Assembly: GCA_014155875.1 (NCBI GenBank) | Contig: JACEFZ010002133.1 | Location: 115,001-179,000, forward strand | Origin: Cepaea nemoralis | Taxonomy: Eukaryota > Mollusca > Gastropoda > Stylommatophora > Helicidae | Length of the DNA: 64,000 nucleotides | Reading direction: 5' to 3' | Part shown: piece by piece, positions 21,236 through 32,690 of the stretch | Position numbering within the stretch: the stretch's first letter is position 1 | How the letters are laid out: each line of letters begins with the position of its first letter | The notes under the pieces: model-generated | What the model was told of the DNA's origin: nothing | The model's input: only the letters and a program-made list of their open reading frames with translations | The model's database searches: none | Translations under genes and position numbers: made by a program

Positions 21236-22130
21236 ACAAAATATGCATAAAAACACAGTGATTTTTTCAGTATACTTATATAACTAAAAAAAAAAAAAAG
21301 GTAATTGAGGTTTTTTAGGTTAATTGTTACCGAAAACACTGTTAAAACATTTAGATTTGCTCATAACATTTGAAACATTCCTACCTATATACAGCATGGA
21401 TGCGAATCATTGACAATTTTGCAGTTACAACAGAAGAAAACTTTTAAACTAAAATGTGACAGAACATGTCTTAGAATACCATGGATCAAGCACATGCATT
21501 ATTGAGTACGGGCTTTTGAACTAAAATGTGACAGAAAATGGCTTAGAATACCATGGATCAAGCACATGCATTATTGAGTACAGATAACAACCGTAGACCC
21601 ATCGAGTGCCCGTTGGTCTACACAAATATGCGGCTAGAACCATATACCCAGTACTCCTCAGTGGGTGGAGAAGGGTTCTGGGCTGTACTTTCTCTTATGA
21701 AACGTCAGTGCTTTGCTTTGTTCAGGTGCTAATAAGGGCCAAGTTATGTTTATACCAGTTAATCATTACTCACGGATTAACCAGGGTCAGAGAATCACGT
21801 GACAATTAATGCAGAAGTGTAAAAGACTCAGAAACAGTGATAGTCTGCTAAGATGCAGTGAGAGAAACACCATGCCGCCAGAAGGTGGCGATGGCAAATA
21901 TTGTGTTAGAAAAGTGTACATGAGGGGTGGTAAATCAAATAACTCCACAGGAAATATAAAGAATATTTGCAATAAAAAACAACTAGTAATAATATCCCAG
22001 TAAATACTTAATGGCGTTAACTGCATTTACCAATCCACTAGCTCTTGAAAGTGCTATACAGTTTCCCTTCATTGAGCTGGGTCAGTGACTGCGTTTGTAA
22101 TACTCTCCGCGACTTGAGAGGACCCGGCCA
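21236..22130. other. Non-coding with a 72-bp tandem duplication
   Basis: Bases 21441-21512 repeat at 21513-21584 ('aaaatgtgacagaa', 'ggatcaagcacatgcattat') with few changes. Elsewhere no gene or shared repeat was recognised. Confidence 0.5.
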
Positions 22131-22132
22131 TC

Positions 22133-22390
22133 TCACTCCCAGGGTGTCTCTGTGACAATATGGTTACACCGTCTGAAAGTTGTGGGTTTGAATCTGTCTC
22201 CATCATTCGGTTCATGGGTGCAATTTCTTCGAGACTCCTGGAGGTTGTCGCTGGTACTGCAGAGTTTGTGCCTTGTGCGGTGCTTCTGCAGGTTGTCCCG
22301 TGGAATGAGACCAAGCCATGTGGGATAAAACCTGGTGCAGTGATGTCGATTATCTAGCCGGTGAACAGTGTAAACTCCCGGAAATCCTTC
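22133..22390 (+). repeat. SINE family 1, plus-strand copy
   Basis: Order of parts as in the minus-strand copies: decayed A box 'gtgacaatatggttacaccg', B-box region 'gtgggtttgaatctgtctcc', 'cgagactcctggaggttgtc', 'gagaccaagccatgtgggat' and the tail 'aaaacctggtgcagtgatgt'. Confidence 0.7.
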
Positions 22391-22410
22391 CAGGCATTGG
22401 GTTAGAATGT

Positions 22411-22950
22411 TCTCAAGAACAACAAACAAACGTGAGGAATGTTCTCAAGAGCAACTGGCATATGAGGAATGTTCTCAAGAACAACCGGCATGTGAGTAAT
22501 GTTCTCAAGAACAACTGGCATATGAGGAATGTTCTCAAGAACAACTGGCATATGAGGAATGTTCTCAAGAACAACTGACATGTGAAGAATGTTCTCTAGA
22601 ACAACTGACATGTGAGGAATGTTCTCAAGAACAACTGGTATGTGAAGAATGTTCTCAAGAACAACCGACATGTGAGGAAAGTTCTCAAGAACAACTGGTA
22701 TGTGAGGAATGTACCCAAGAACAACTGGTATGTAAGAAATGTTCTCAAGAACAACTGGTATGTAAGGAATGTTCTTTACAACAACTAGTATGTGAGGAAT
22801 GTTCTCAAGAACAACCAACATGTGAGGAAAGTTCTCAAGAACAACTGGCATCTGGGGAAACTTTTCAACAACTAACATGTGAGGAATGTTTTCTAGAACA
22901 CCTGGCATGTGAGGAATGTTCTCTAGAGCAACTGACATGTGAAGATAAAA
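22411..22950. repeat. 30-bp minisatellite with a palindromic core
   Basis: About eighteen units of 'gaatgttctcaagaacaac' plus 'tggcatatgag', in register at 30 bp. Each unit holds the near-palindrome gttct-ca-agaac. It is open on both strands because the unit is a multiple of three. No coding signal. It begins right after a SINE. Confidence 0.9.
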
Positions 22951-23512
22951 TCGAAGCTATAGAAATATAGACTAAAGGGAAGAATATTATGATAGGAGAA
23001 TAAAACAACTTATTACAGAAACTGGGATTTAAGAAAACTGCTGAAGGGAATGAAGGCCAGAAAATTAAGGTATATCGGCCGTATAAAAGGGTAGAACCTC
23101 TAGTTAAAGGATATGTTTGGGGTACAGTTGGTTGGAAAGCATGGAGGAGGAGCAATACAGGTGAGTGAACAACAACATGGGATGGACTTGAAGAAGCATT
23201 AATGAACGCACCATGACGATATGGGACATAGGAGGGCACATGACCTACTTGGGCCTAATTACAGCAGGACCGTGCGTGTTGTGCTGAATCGTGATCAGGT
23301 TACATTCTATTATGTTTCCCAGGATGTTAAGTTTCAGATCCGGTAAGGCACAGCTCGCTGGTTTTAATGCATAGAAGTTGCCGTGAAGTTGGAACAGCGA
23401 CTAAATTAACTAACTTACTGTCTGAAGCTTCATAATCTGTTTTTCATTTTTGCTGTCATTACCATGAGCTAGTCCTACTGCTATCAGTCAGCTATCTTCC
23501 CGTCTGCCTGAC
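22951..23512. other. Non-coding with a retroposon 3' end
   Basis: 'gttgccgtgaagttggaaca' at 23380 followed by 'actaaattaactaac' matches the 3' end at 13380-13410. The rest is unrecognised. Bases 23508-23512 ('ctgac') are the target duplication of the LTR element that follows. Confidence 0.5.
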
Positions 23513-24168
23513 TGTCAAGGTGTTGGACCGACTAGTGACAGAAGAGGGGCAAGGACTAAGAGGACATAGAGACAGGACCTCTATAAAGGTATAGACAGAA
23601 TACAGACAGCATCCAAGCTAGGACGTAAGAACACTAATTAGACTAGACTCGGGTGGGGACACTAATGTGTTATAGTTAGAACAACGGAGGGACCTACCCG
23701 AGAACAGGGGCGGGTACAATAGGTCACGGAGAATACCGTGACGACGTAAACTAGAGTAGAACTTTAGAGAGTGACGAGTGCTAAGTAGACAGTGCTGCGT
23801 GCAAAGAGAACGGCATGCAGAGTTGCGAACCCCACGAGGAGGTTTGACCACGTGGGCAAGCGACAACCTGAGCGGCTTCAGACAGGGACATGACGGCCTT
23901 CGGACTGAACGTAGTGTTGTTCTGAAGCCATTATCTATTGTTGTGAATGCATGCGATATTTAACGAGAGAGTGATCATGTGTGATAATATGCATTTATAT
24001 ATTATGTAATGAGTGATGATTATTATGATGGTGTGTCAGGCAGAACGCCTTATTTTGATTGTCAGGCTTGCCTGAAATAAACTCTGTATAAAAACATCTG
24101 TGCGAGCGAAGTTGTAATTGAGTTACGGATGATGTGGCCTGATTGTGAGTGAACGCAAGACTGTGACA
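23513..24168 (+). repeat. 5' LTR of retrotransposon 1
   Basis: Starts TGTCAAGGTGTTGG and ends CTGTGACA. Contains a TATA-like 'ctataaagg' near 23580 and a poly(A) signal 'aataaa' at about 24076. Confidence 0.93.
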
Positions 24169-24174
24169 GGCCAC

Positions 24175-24365
24175 ATTCTAATGGTGTCAGAAGCTACTGA
24201 TTGAACACACACCCAAGCGCACGGCTGAGTGGGGAGACAGTCAGTGAAAAGAAAATATCTGACACCAACATTCTAATGGTGTCAGAAGTCACTGATTGAA
24301 CGCATACCCAAGCGCACGGCTAAATCTGAAAACGAGCAGTGAAAGAAAGTCAGCACTAACATTCT
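24175..24365 (+). promoter_or_regulatory. Primer-binding region, present twice (95-bp tandem duplication)
   Basis: 'tggtgtcagaagc' at 24182-24194 and 'tggtgtcagaagt' at 24277-24289 both complement the 3' end of a tRNA-Leu type (..CTTCTGACACCA). The surrounding 95 bp ('attctaatgg', 'acccaagcgcacggct') are repeated. The first site is 13 bases from the LTR, further than the usual 0-3. Confidence 0.6.
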
Positions 24366-25082
24366 ATATGGCTAATCTAATGACTCCACGCATGCCTGAT
24401 TCTAATTGTGTACAGTAAAGTTGGGTAACAGAATTTTGGTTCGAGCTAATATAAAATGCCGCACACTAACGTGTTTACACATGCCTAAAGATATTAGCAA
24501 AGTAGCGAGAAAGAAAAATTGTGAAGTGCGCGGAATGACCTTTAATTGAACTGGTTACCGTCGCCAGCGTGTTAGCGTGTATTTATTGATTGAATTAATT
24601 TAGAGCAAAGTCAAATGTATTGTTCTGATTCTACCATGTGTTGTGTAAGACTTTTCAGCTGAAAGTCAAACCCGAAGACAGACGACAGACAGAGACATTA
24701 CGACATTTATAATTAAGAACATTCTAATAAACCACATTTCAGTTTTTCTGTACAGGCAATGTGCCCAGTCAACTCATGATACATTTGTGTATTTCTGTAT
24801 AATTTAATTATATCAGATAATAATTGTTTGCGCTCTATACACCAGGATGTGCATGAATTTAGTTGTACCATCCAGCCAAAAGTAGCGATAGAAGCAGAGA
24901 AGATCTTGTTTTCCCCAACCGAAAGAAAGATTCTGATCATCGTCAACGATCAGATAAGTAACAATAATTTTGACTTGCATCCTAAGATAGCATCTTTATT
25001 TTTTATTTTGTCACTGTAAATTGAGTATTATACAATTGACTATTATTGTATTTGCAAGTGCATGAAAAATAAATAACAACCA
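24366..25082 (+). other. Leader of retrotransposon 1, non-coding
   Basis: No open frame of note. Corresponds to the long leaders of elements A and B. Confidence 0.5.
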
Positions 25083-27224
25083 TGTCTACACTTAAAGAAT
25101 GTATAGAAGCAGGGATAGCATTAGGTTATAGTGGGATAAACTAGAAAAATGGGCAAAAGCTGAATTCAAAGAATACACTGATAGACAAGCTGCAGCAGAT
25201 AAAGAAGAAAAAGACAAAGAAAGAGATGAAAGGGCAAAAGAACGGTTGCAACAGAAGGAGCTTGCAGAGATAGCTGAAAATACTAAAATAAAACAACAAG
25301 AAATAGCTGAAAGTGCTAAAATGAAACAACAGGAGTTAGCTGAGACCAATAAATTAAAATAAGCAGAGATTGAATCCCAAACACAGATTAAGATGAAAGA
25401 GCTCGAAATTGAGTCTCATGTTCAGATTGCTACAACTAAACTCAAAAGTAAAGAGGAAGAGAATAAGTTTGCCAAATATAAAGGGATTGTAAAGCCATTT
25501 TGCCAAGGCGATTCCATCTCAGCTTGGTCAGAAAAATTATAATACCAGCTAAAAGTCCAGGAAATACCAAAAGAGCACTGGGCAATGATCTACATGAAGA
25601 ATCTATCCGGGGAGCCTTTAAAGGTAATAGAATCCATTCCCCAAGAACTTAGGAATAACTATGAATATATTCACCAAAGGGTAATGCACCATTTTCTGTT
25701 AGACGCCTCAGGGTACCAAATTCAATTCTTCAAGCTAAAGCCTAAGAGTAACCAAACATTCATCGACTACGTCTCAACAGTCCAGGACGTTTATAACAAA
25801 TGGCTTAAGGCATCTAAAATTAACAATAATTACGATAAACTTAGAGATCTCATGATCATGGACAAAATTATCTCAACCATCCCCAGTCCATTTGCTACGT
25901 TTTTGCAACAATCAGATGTAGATTCTCTCGAACAACTAGAGAAACTAGGGTCTGCATATTTCTCATCGAATAGGGATGTTTTCAAATCTGTGATAGAAGA
26001 AAGTGAAATTGTAGCAGCGGCGATAGACAAACCACAGAAACTGTATAAATTTAAGGAAAAGCAAAGGGGCAACCTACGACAATGTCCATATTGTAGATTT
26101 CAACATCCAGAGTATGCTATGTGCGATAAAAATCCTAAATACCCAGAGCACTTAGAGATGATGATAAAGAAACAGCAAACTAAGAGAGAAACATTTAGAA
26201 GTGCTGTAAAATGCTTCTTTTGCCATTGTTTTGGGCACTATTCCAATGCTTGTAATGGAAGAAAGAGGCTGAAGGCAGTGAATGCAGTGTTAGTTGAGAC
26301 ATCATCTGAGAGCGAGAGTGATATGGAAGAGATGTGTGAAAATGGTGAAAATGTAGTAGCATCGATTGATGTATTGAATTACAGTAATTGCACAACATGC
26401 CATCAGTTTCATAATAACGGAATACTTAAATGTGGGTATGCAGTGTCGTGTTCGCTTGAAAACGCAAATGCAGCAATAGCCTCCAGAGGCACTTTAGAGT
26501 TCCATCACAGAATAGTCAATGACATGCCATGTAAAGTTCTTCTTGATAGTGGCAGTACATTAATCGGGTTGAAAAGTGAACTAGCCAAGCCAGAAGATTA
26601 TACGGGAGAAACAGTTAACTGCCGCACATTTTCAGGCAGCATAGAAACGTACCCGTTGGCCAGAGCTGACATAAACACCCCTTTCTTGTCTGGCACATTT
26701 ACTTGCGCAGTTTTAAAGAACCCATGTGCGGACTTGATAATTGGCTGTTTGCCACTGGTGAAGAAATGTACCACTGAACAGATAACAGTCTGGAGAGAAA
26801 CCTCCTGTCAGGCTGAGTCAAAAACTAGGTCAAAAACTAGTAGACAAGAGAATGAACTACAAAACAAAACAATACACCTCAGTGCATCCAGTGGTACGGT
26901 GAACAACGACACCACACAAAAGGTCATACAGGCGCAGCGCGCCAAATCAAACAAACCACCGTATTTGGAACAGCCTAATACAAGTGTAAACAGTGTACAC
27001 TTTGAGCCGAATCAAGATGTTTTGTTACTATTACCAGATAAATGTGACTTGTTGTTGACCTCATGGCAAGGTCCGTTTAAAATGGTGAGAAAGATTTCAG
27101 AAGTTGACTATGAGATATCCTTGAACAAACTCAAGATATTTCATATCAACATGTTAAAGCCTTATTACAGAAGACAAGAACAGGAGACGGAAGATCAACA
27201 CAACGCAACCACACCAGTAAACTA
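25083..27224 (+). pseudogene. gag-protease-integrase tail of retrotransposon 1, defective
   Basis: Begins MSTLKECIEAGIALGYSG, parallel to MSSLNDFIDMGLKLK of element A, but shifts frame at about 25140 and has stops near 25360 and 25540. A Lys/Glu-rich coiled-coil stretch spans 25190-25480. From 25585 the frame is open for 546 codons: capsid-like helical region, zinc knuckle CFFCHCFGHYSNAC (26215-26256), a second Cys/His cluster near 26390-26440, and aspartic protease DSGSTLIG (near 26547). At about 26760-27000 it jumps directly to the end of integrase (DVLLLLPD; SWQGPFKMVRKISEVDYEIS; KIFHINMLKPYY). The zinc-binding domain and DDE core of integrase are missing. Confidence 0.85.
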
Positions 27225-27385
27225 AACTCCAGACAAACAATGACAAACACAATAGTGAACTATGAAGAACACAAACACATTACAGCAACAGTTATCAACC
27301 AGACAGAAGAAGATGACTTTGAATTACCAGTACCGACTGTAGAAAGCACCACAACAATCAGCAGCATACACCTAGAACAAAAGAG

Positions 27386-28363
27386 GTGCAAAAGATGACA
27401 GACGAACTGAAACAGCAGACAATAGCAATGTTGACTGAATACAAACAAATTTTCTTAGACAAACCAGTTAGGACAGATAGGATACAACATTCCATTGTTT
27501 TCATAGATGATATGTGCATCCATACAACAGACTGGACAACACATCTACAAACGTTAAGACTCGTCTTCGAAAGAATAATATTGTTTGGACTGACAGTCAA
27601 ACAAACGAAAGTAGAGATGGCGTTGGAGGAGATAGATTTCCTTGGCCACACGATATCCAAGGGCCAGTTAAAAACTGACAACAAAATTATAACCAAAATC
27701 CTAAATCTCACTATTCCAACAACAAAGAAACAAGTGAGAAGCCTGCTGGGGCTAGTGAATTACTACAGCAAATTTATCTCCAATTTGGCACAAGTAACAT
27801 GTGTATTTTCAAATTTGTTAAAGTCATCTGCAAAGATAAATGTGCAAGATGCTACTTTAGTCAATGCTATGTCAGAATTAAAGTACCTTTTCAGTAAAGT
27901 TCCCTTCCTCCGCTTACCTAACCATGATTTACAATACATCCTTAGATGTGACGCCAGCGCAACTACAATCTCTGGTGTACTGCTTCAAGAGCATGAAAAG
28001 ATCCTCCATCCAATCTTGTATGTCAGCCGCAAACTGACCACAGCTGAATCACATTATGATGTCTCTCAATTGGAGGCTCTCGCCATCGTATATTGCATTA
28101 CGAAGCTTCATAGATATTTGGCTGGAACTCACTTTGTCGTCGAGACCGACAACTCTCCACTGTTATTTATGGAGAAAGGCCTACCTAAAAATAACAGAAT
28201 TTATTGCTGGGCCTTAATTCTGCAAAATTACTCCTTTTCCCTGCGACATATTAAAGGGAGCAACAACACCCTTGCAGATCTGCTCACAAGACCATCAGGC
28301 ATGAAAGTGGTGCAGAAAGCAGATAAAACACTGCCACAGGTACCTTCAGTTACTACCGAGTAG
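27386..28363 (+). pseudogene. Shortened reverse transcriptase-RNase H of retrotransposon 1
   Basis: 325 codons. After the DRIQHS segment the frame passes directly to FIDDMCIHT (27502-27528), the catalytic 'x-x-DD' box, so roughly 150 residues of fingers and palm seen in element A are missing. The connection (EEIDFLGHTISKGQLKTDNK; QVRSLLGLVNYYSKFI) and RNase H (LRCDASATTISGVLLQEHEK; ETDNSPL; HIKGSNNTLADLLTR) are complete. The join keeps the frame open, so it could still be translated, but it cannot polymerise. Confidence 0.85.
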
Positions 28364-28797
28364 TTCACATAGAAATTGTTTTAGTAATGATAAGACATTA
28401 GACACTGTGTGAGATAGATATCATTACGTGAACTTACAAAGAACTCTACTATTACCTAAACGCATGAACAATGAAGTGATAGAGTCATAGAATCATCTAG
28501 TGCGTAGAAACTGTGATACTAGTGTGAACATATTGTGACACGTCATATCGTCACGGAAACTGCAGTGACAATTGTATATACACTATCATAAGGAAGAACC
28601 CAGAGGAACGACACGTTGTCATCACCATCGCCTGGACCTACGATTACTTAAATAGTTAGATTATTATGTAACATATTTATGTATATAATATGTATGTATT
28701 ATTGTTGTATAACATATTTTAACGAAGTTGCACTAAAGCAATCTAGTGGTTCATCATAGTAGAAACATTAGCATTAGTAGAATCACTAATACTTCAA
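28364..28797 (+). other. 3' non-coding part of retrotransposon 1
   Basis: AT-rich with no frame; ends where a LINE begins at 'cacttccgg'. Confidence 0.5.
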
Positions 28798-29770
28798 CAC
28801 TTCCGGTTTTAGGTCAAGATGGCGAGATGTGTTTCTTTCTAGCTCGGCTTAGAACGGTTGATCGGCGGTCCGACAAACCACCATCGTAAAACTTCCCGTT
28901 GTTTCAGAACCAGATTTCTGGCTCTAAATGTTACGTTGCTTCGCTGAAATTTGTTGAATTCCAATGGACTTTGCCGACGACATAGTGCTTTTGAGTTCAA
29001 CACACCCGGATGCCCAAGAGAAAATAAACCACCTCCAAAATGTTTCAGGGCAAATTGGTCTCCAAATTAACACCACAAAAACAAAGACTATTGATCTTAC
29101 CAACAGTTCAGATGACACCAAATTGAACAGCTACGTTCTTGAAAAAGTCAACAGCTTCACACACCTAGGAAGCAAAATGACATCTACAGGGGACTCAACA
29201 CCAGAAATATCATCTAGAATCGCACTGGCATCTAATAAACCTTCAATAAACTGTCAAACATCTGGAAGTCAAAGACACTCAGCAAACACACAAAACTTAA
29301 AATCTTCAACTCTTGTGTGATTCCAGTGTTAACGTATGGATGTGAAAGTTGGAAATCAACGGTAGCTTTAGATAAACAAAATTAGACAATTTTGAGAACA
29401 AATGTCTTAGAAGACTTCTAAACATCCACTGGACAGACTTCAGAACCAATTCGCAAATAAGACAAGAGACTAAGCAAGATACAGTATCCAATTTCATAAG
29501 AAGACGCCGTTGGAACTACATCGGCCATGTACTCAGAATGGACCAGACAAGACTCCCCTACCAAGCCCTCATATGGTCACCGGTAGGGAAAAGAAAACGG
29601 GGAAGACCAAGAGAGACCCTGCGTAGAACCATCATCAGAGAAGGCTCATTCAATGGCCAAGTAAATATCCAAGATCTACAACAGGTAGCAGCGAACCGCC
29701 AGGCATGGAGAGACAGGACTTCTGCCCTATGCGCCGCCTTAGGCTCAAGAGGAAAGACTAACTAACTAAT
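28798..29770 (+). mobile_element. LINE with 5'UTR joined to 3' half of RT; (CTAA)n tail
   Basis: Opens with an ETS-type 'acttccgg' and YY1-type 'caagatggcg' (28800-28825), like LINE internal promoters. At about 28960 it enters a reverse transcriptase at its catalytic box (DFADDIVLLSSTHPDAQEKI), continuing to VNSFTHLGSKMTSTGDSTPE, the broken YGCESWK region, and the end GKRKRGRPRETLRRTIIR (29585-29640), then 'gactaactaactaata'. The 5' half of the ORF is missing, so the copy is internally deleted. It sits inside the 3' region of retrotransposon 1. Confidence 0.8.
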
Positions 29771-31506
29771 ACTTCAACGGATAGTTTAGTTGAAACAGTT
29801 GTAGCATTATCCACCATTTAATTAGATTAGAAACCTTTACAATTATTGCTTAGATTTAGAAATGTAGATACTATTTAAATTTAGTTAGTAAAGCATAGGA
29901 AACGGTTCTCTAAAAAGACTGCTACCGATAAAACCATTTAAAGCGGCGAGGTAATATAGTTAGATTTAATTAGAAATGTAATAGATTAGTTGTTAAAATA
30001 ATTTAGAAATTTAGCAATTTGTAACTTTAGTACATTTAAGGGAACTAACACATTTCTCTTACAGAATGTTAATTTAGTTAATTATCTTCCCTTTGAAACA
30101 TCCATAAATTGATACTTAGTTAATTATATACCCATATTTAACAAACAGTTATTATTTAGTTTATTTATTTTAAAATTATTTATTTATTACACCCATTATT
30201 TAGTTAATTAGATTAAGTATATTGTTTAGTTCAGTAACATCCTTTATTTATTAAATAACATCTTTGTTTTACTTAATATCAGAAATTAATAATTTAATTA
30301 ATTTATTTCCCTTTAATATTTATTTAATTTAATTTAGATTAAATCCCTTAGTTATTAGTATTAGACATCATCCCGTAGAATAAGAGTAATGCTAGTAATC
30401 ATCAGTCTAGTGACTGATCAAACCGATTGTACATTACAATAGCTAGAGATAGTTAAACTTATTTAGTTTCTGTTGTATTGCCGTAAGCAATACATTTAAA
30501 ATTGTACATAACAATGTGATATATATGAAACAATTTATTTCGGCTCTATATTGTTTAACACGAGCCCATTTTTACGTCAATGACAAAACTTTTTTAAAAT
30601 TGACAAGGTATGAATGAGTGAATATGAGATGAATATACGGACGAATGAAAGAAGTAAAATTATGAGTGTGAACAGTGGTGCAATTTTTTTCGCACACACG
30701 TGTTTTTATGACTTGTCCGCGTCTTCTGTGTAAACCATGTAAAGTGTGTATTTTTATGTGTGTTATAGTCACTATTGCATTATACGAATGGTTGTTTTCT
30801 AGAATCCCAGATCGGCGAAGTACGTCATAAATTAAGCAAAGGCATCACTTTGTGACGAACATCAACCTACCTGTGATAATGGAAACCTGAATACATCAAT
30901 TATAGACATATAGTTATGTTTCTAATTACAACACAGATAAATTAAATTGTTACACGCAGACAAACAGGAATACAAACAGATAATTATACAAACAACAGTT
31001 GATTTCAAGGGGACGGAACACTGTATCAGGGGACACTACAGACTTAGAATAAGTGGAAGGGCGAGTTGAATATTTAGCCACAAGCGGAAACGAGATAGGC
31101 AAGTATCAGCATACACACAAATAACAAGAGAAGCGAAAGTACATGTCACGGGAGCCATGAATTATAGATTCATGTATTGCATCCTTAACAGGAGCAATTT
31201 ATATTGGGATATCGGAGAATCGGTATTTCGAGGGGCTTAGTTTGTTAACGCGCCCTGGTTCTACACAGCTCCCAAGAGTGTAATGTAATGACTCTTGCTT
31301 AGAGTGAAGACGTGTTAAGCTGATCTAAAACCAGTGGTTAGATACAGCAAATTGTGACCAGACTTATTTGAGACACAAGTGAACCTTAAGATATAGCAGT
31401 GAACCCCTTGACTAAATTAGATCAGACTAATTTTATATGCTACGATGACATTGCGTCACCCTTACTACATTAATCTGGTGACGCAACACGAGGGACGACG
31501 AGAGAA
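29771..31506 (+). other. Long AT-rich 3' region of retrotransposon 1
   Basis: No coding frame with resemblance to any family. 30000-30360 is very AT-rich with many 'ttagtt' and 'atttatt' repeats. 31488-31506 ('cgagggacgacgagagaa') is the purine tract expected before a 3' LTR. Confidence 0.55.
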
Positions 31507-32164
31507 TGTCAAGGTGTTGGACCGACTAGTGACAGAAGAGGGGCAAGGACTAATAGGACATAGAGACAGGACCTCTATAAAGGTATAGACAGAATACAGA
31601 CAGCACCCAAGCTAGGACGTAAGAACAGTAATTAGACTAGACTCGGGTGGGGACACTAATGTGTTATAGTTAGAACAACAGAGGGACCGACCTGAGAACA
31701 GGGGCGGGTACAATAGGTCACGGAGAATACCGTGATGACGTAAACTAGAGTAGAACTTTAGAGAGTGACGAGTGCTAAGTAGACAGTGCTGCGTGCAAAG
31801 AGAACGGCATGCAGAAATGAGAACCCCACGAGGAGGTTTGACCACGTGGGCAAGCGACAACCTGAGCGGCTTCAGACAGGGACATGACGGCCTTCGGACT
31901 GGATGTAGTGTTGTTCTGAAGCCATTATCTATTGTTGTGAATGCATGCGAAATTTAACGAGAGAGTGACCATGTGTGATAATGTGCATTTATATATTGTG
32001 TAACGAGTGATGATTAATATGATGATGTGTCAGGCAGATAACGCCTTATTTTGATTGTCAGGCTTGCCTGAAATAAACTCCGTATAAAAACATCTGTGCG
32101 AGCGAAGTTGTAATTGAGTTACGGATGATGTGGCCTGATTGCGAGTGAACTCAAGACTTTGACA
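31507..32164 (+). repeat. 3' LTR of retrotransposon 1
   Basis: 658 bp against 656 bp in the 5' LTR, same ends, followed by the target duplication 'ctgac' at 32165-32169. Confidence 0.93.
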
Positions 32165-32169
32165 CTGAC

Positions 32170-32524
32170 TAACTTGATTCAGCATCATCACGATGCCCAG
32201 AGTGTCACAACTCTGACACTAACAGCACCATCTATAAAAATACTTCTTAGAAACTCGTTTTCATAGTGGACTCTCCATTTTGTGATGAAATGATTTTGTT
32301 AATGTCGGTCTTTATTGTTTATAATGAATTAAAAGCTGTCAAATCAGATGTTGAACTCATCACATTCTGAGAACATACATTAAACATAGATTCCAAGATC
32401 TTTTATTTATAACAAGCCGCTTGTAGGACCATGTAGAGAATGCGAGGGGGGGGGGGGGGCAAAGACTGAGAACCATTATGCGGAAATAATGATATGTAGG
32501 AGGATCAGCAGGGGGTTCTGGAAA
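32170..32524. other. Non-coding; G run
   Basis: A run of about thirteen G at 32446-32459. No gene or shared repeat seen. Confidence 0.4.
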
Positions 32525-32690
32525 AATCTCGAAACTGAGCGGGAAGACCAGGAGAACTTTCAATCAGATAATCGGTGGGAACGATTTGTAGTATGACTCT
32601 TTGCTGGCCGTTTAACGAGGGACAGAGCGCAAATGGCAATGACCTGAGTGCAGTGATGTCTGTTCTTAACTCAACTTTTCATTCAAATTT
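32525..32690 (+). mobile_element. LINE 3'-end fragment (matches 5150-5290)
   Basis: 'gcgggaagaccaggagaact', 'acgagggacagagcgcaaat' and 'tctgttcttaactcaact' parallel 5150-5290. No coding frame survives. Confidence 0.7.

Larger units (their letters stand above)
23513..32164 (+). mobile_element. Ty3/Gypsy-type LTR retrotransposon 1 (Gmr1-like order), internally deleted
   Basis: A complete provirus-like unit of 8.65 kb: LTRs at 23513-24168 and 31507-32164, TGT..ACA ends, a 5-bp target duplication 'ctgac' on both sides, and a purine-rich stretch before the 3' LTR. The coding part holds gag, protease, the integrase C-terminus, then a shortened RT and RNase H. The core of integrase and most of the RT palm are deleted. 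A LINE lies in the 3' non-coding part (28798-29770). By eye the LTRs differ at about 24 positions plus a 2-base gap, so the element is older than element A (53352-61276). It cannot be autonomous. Confidence 0.92.

Noticed and set aside
22402..22938. 178-codon minus-strand frame with repeated VVLENIPHMP
   Set aside because: Array by-product; the plus strand is equally open.
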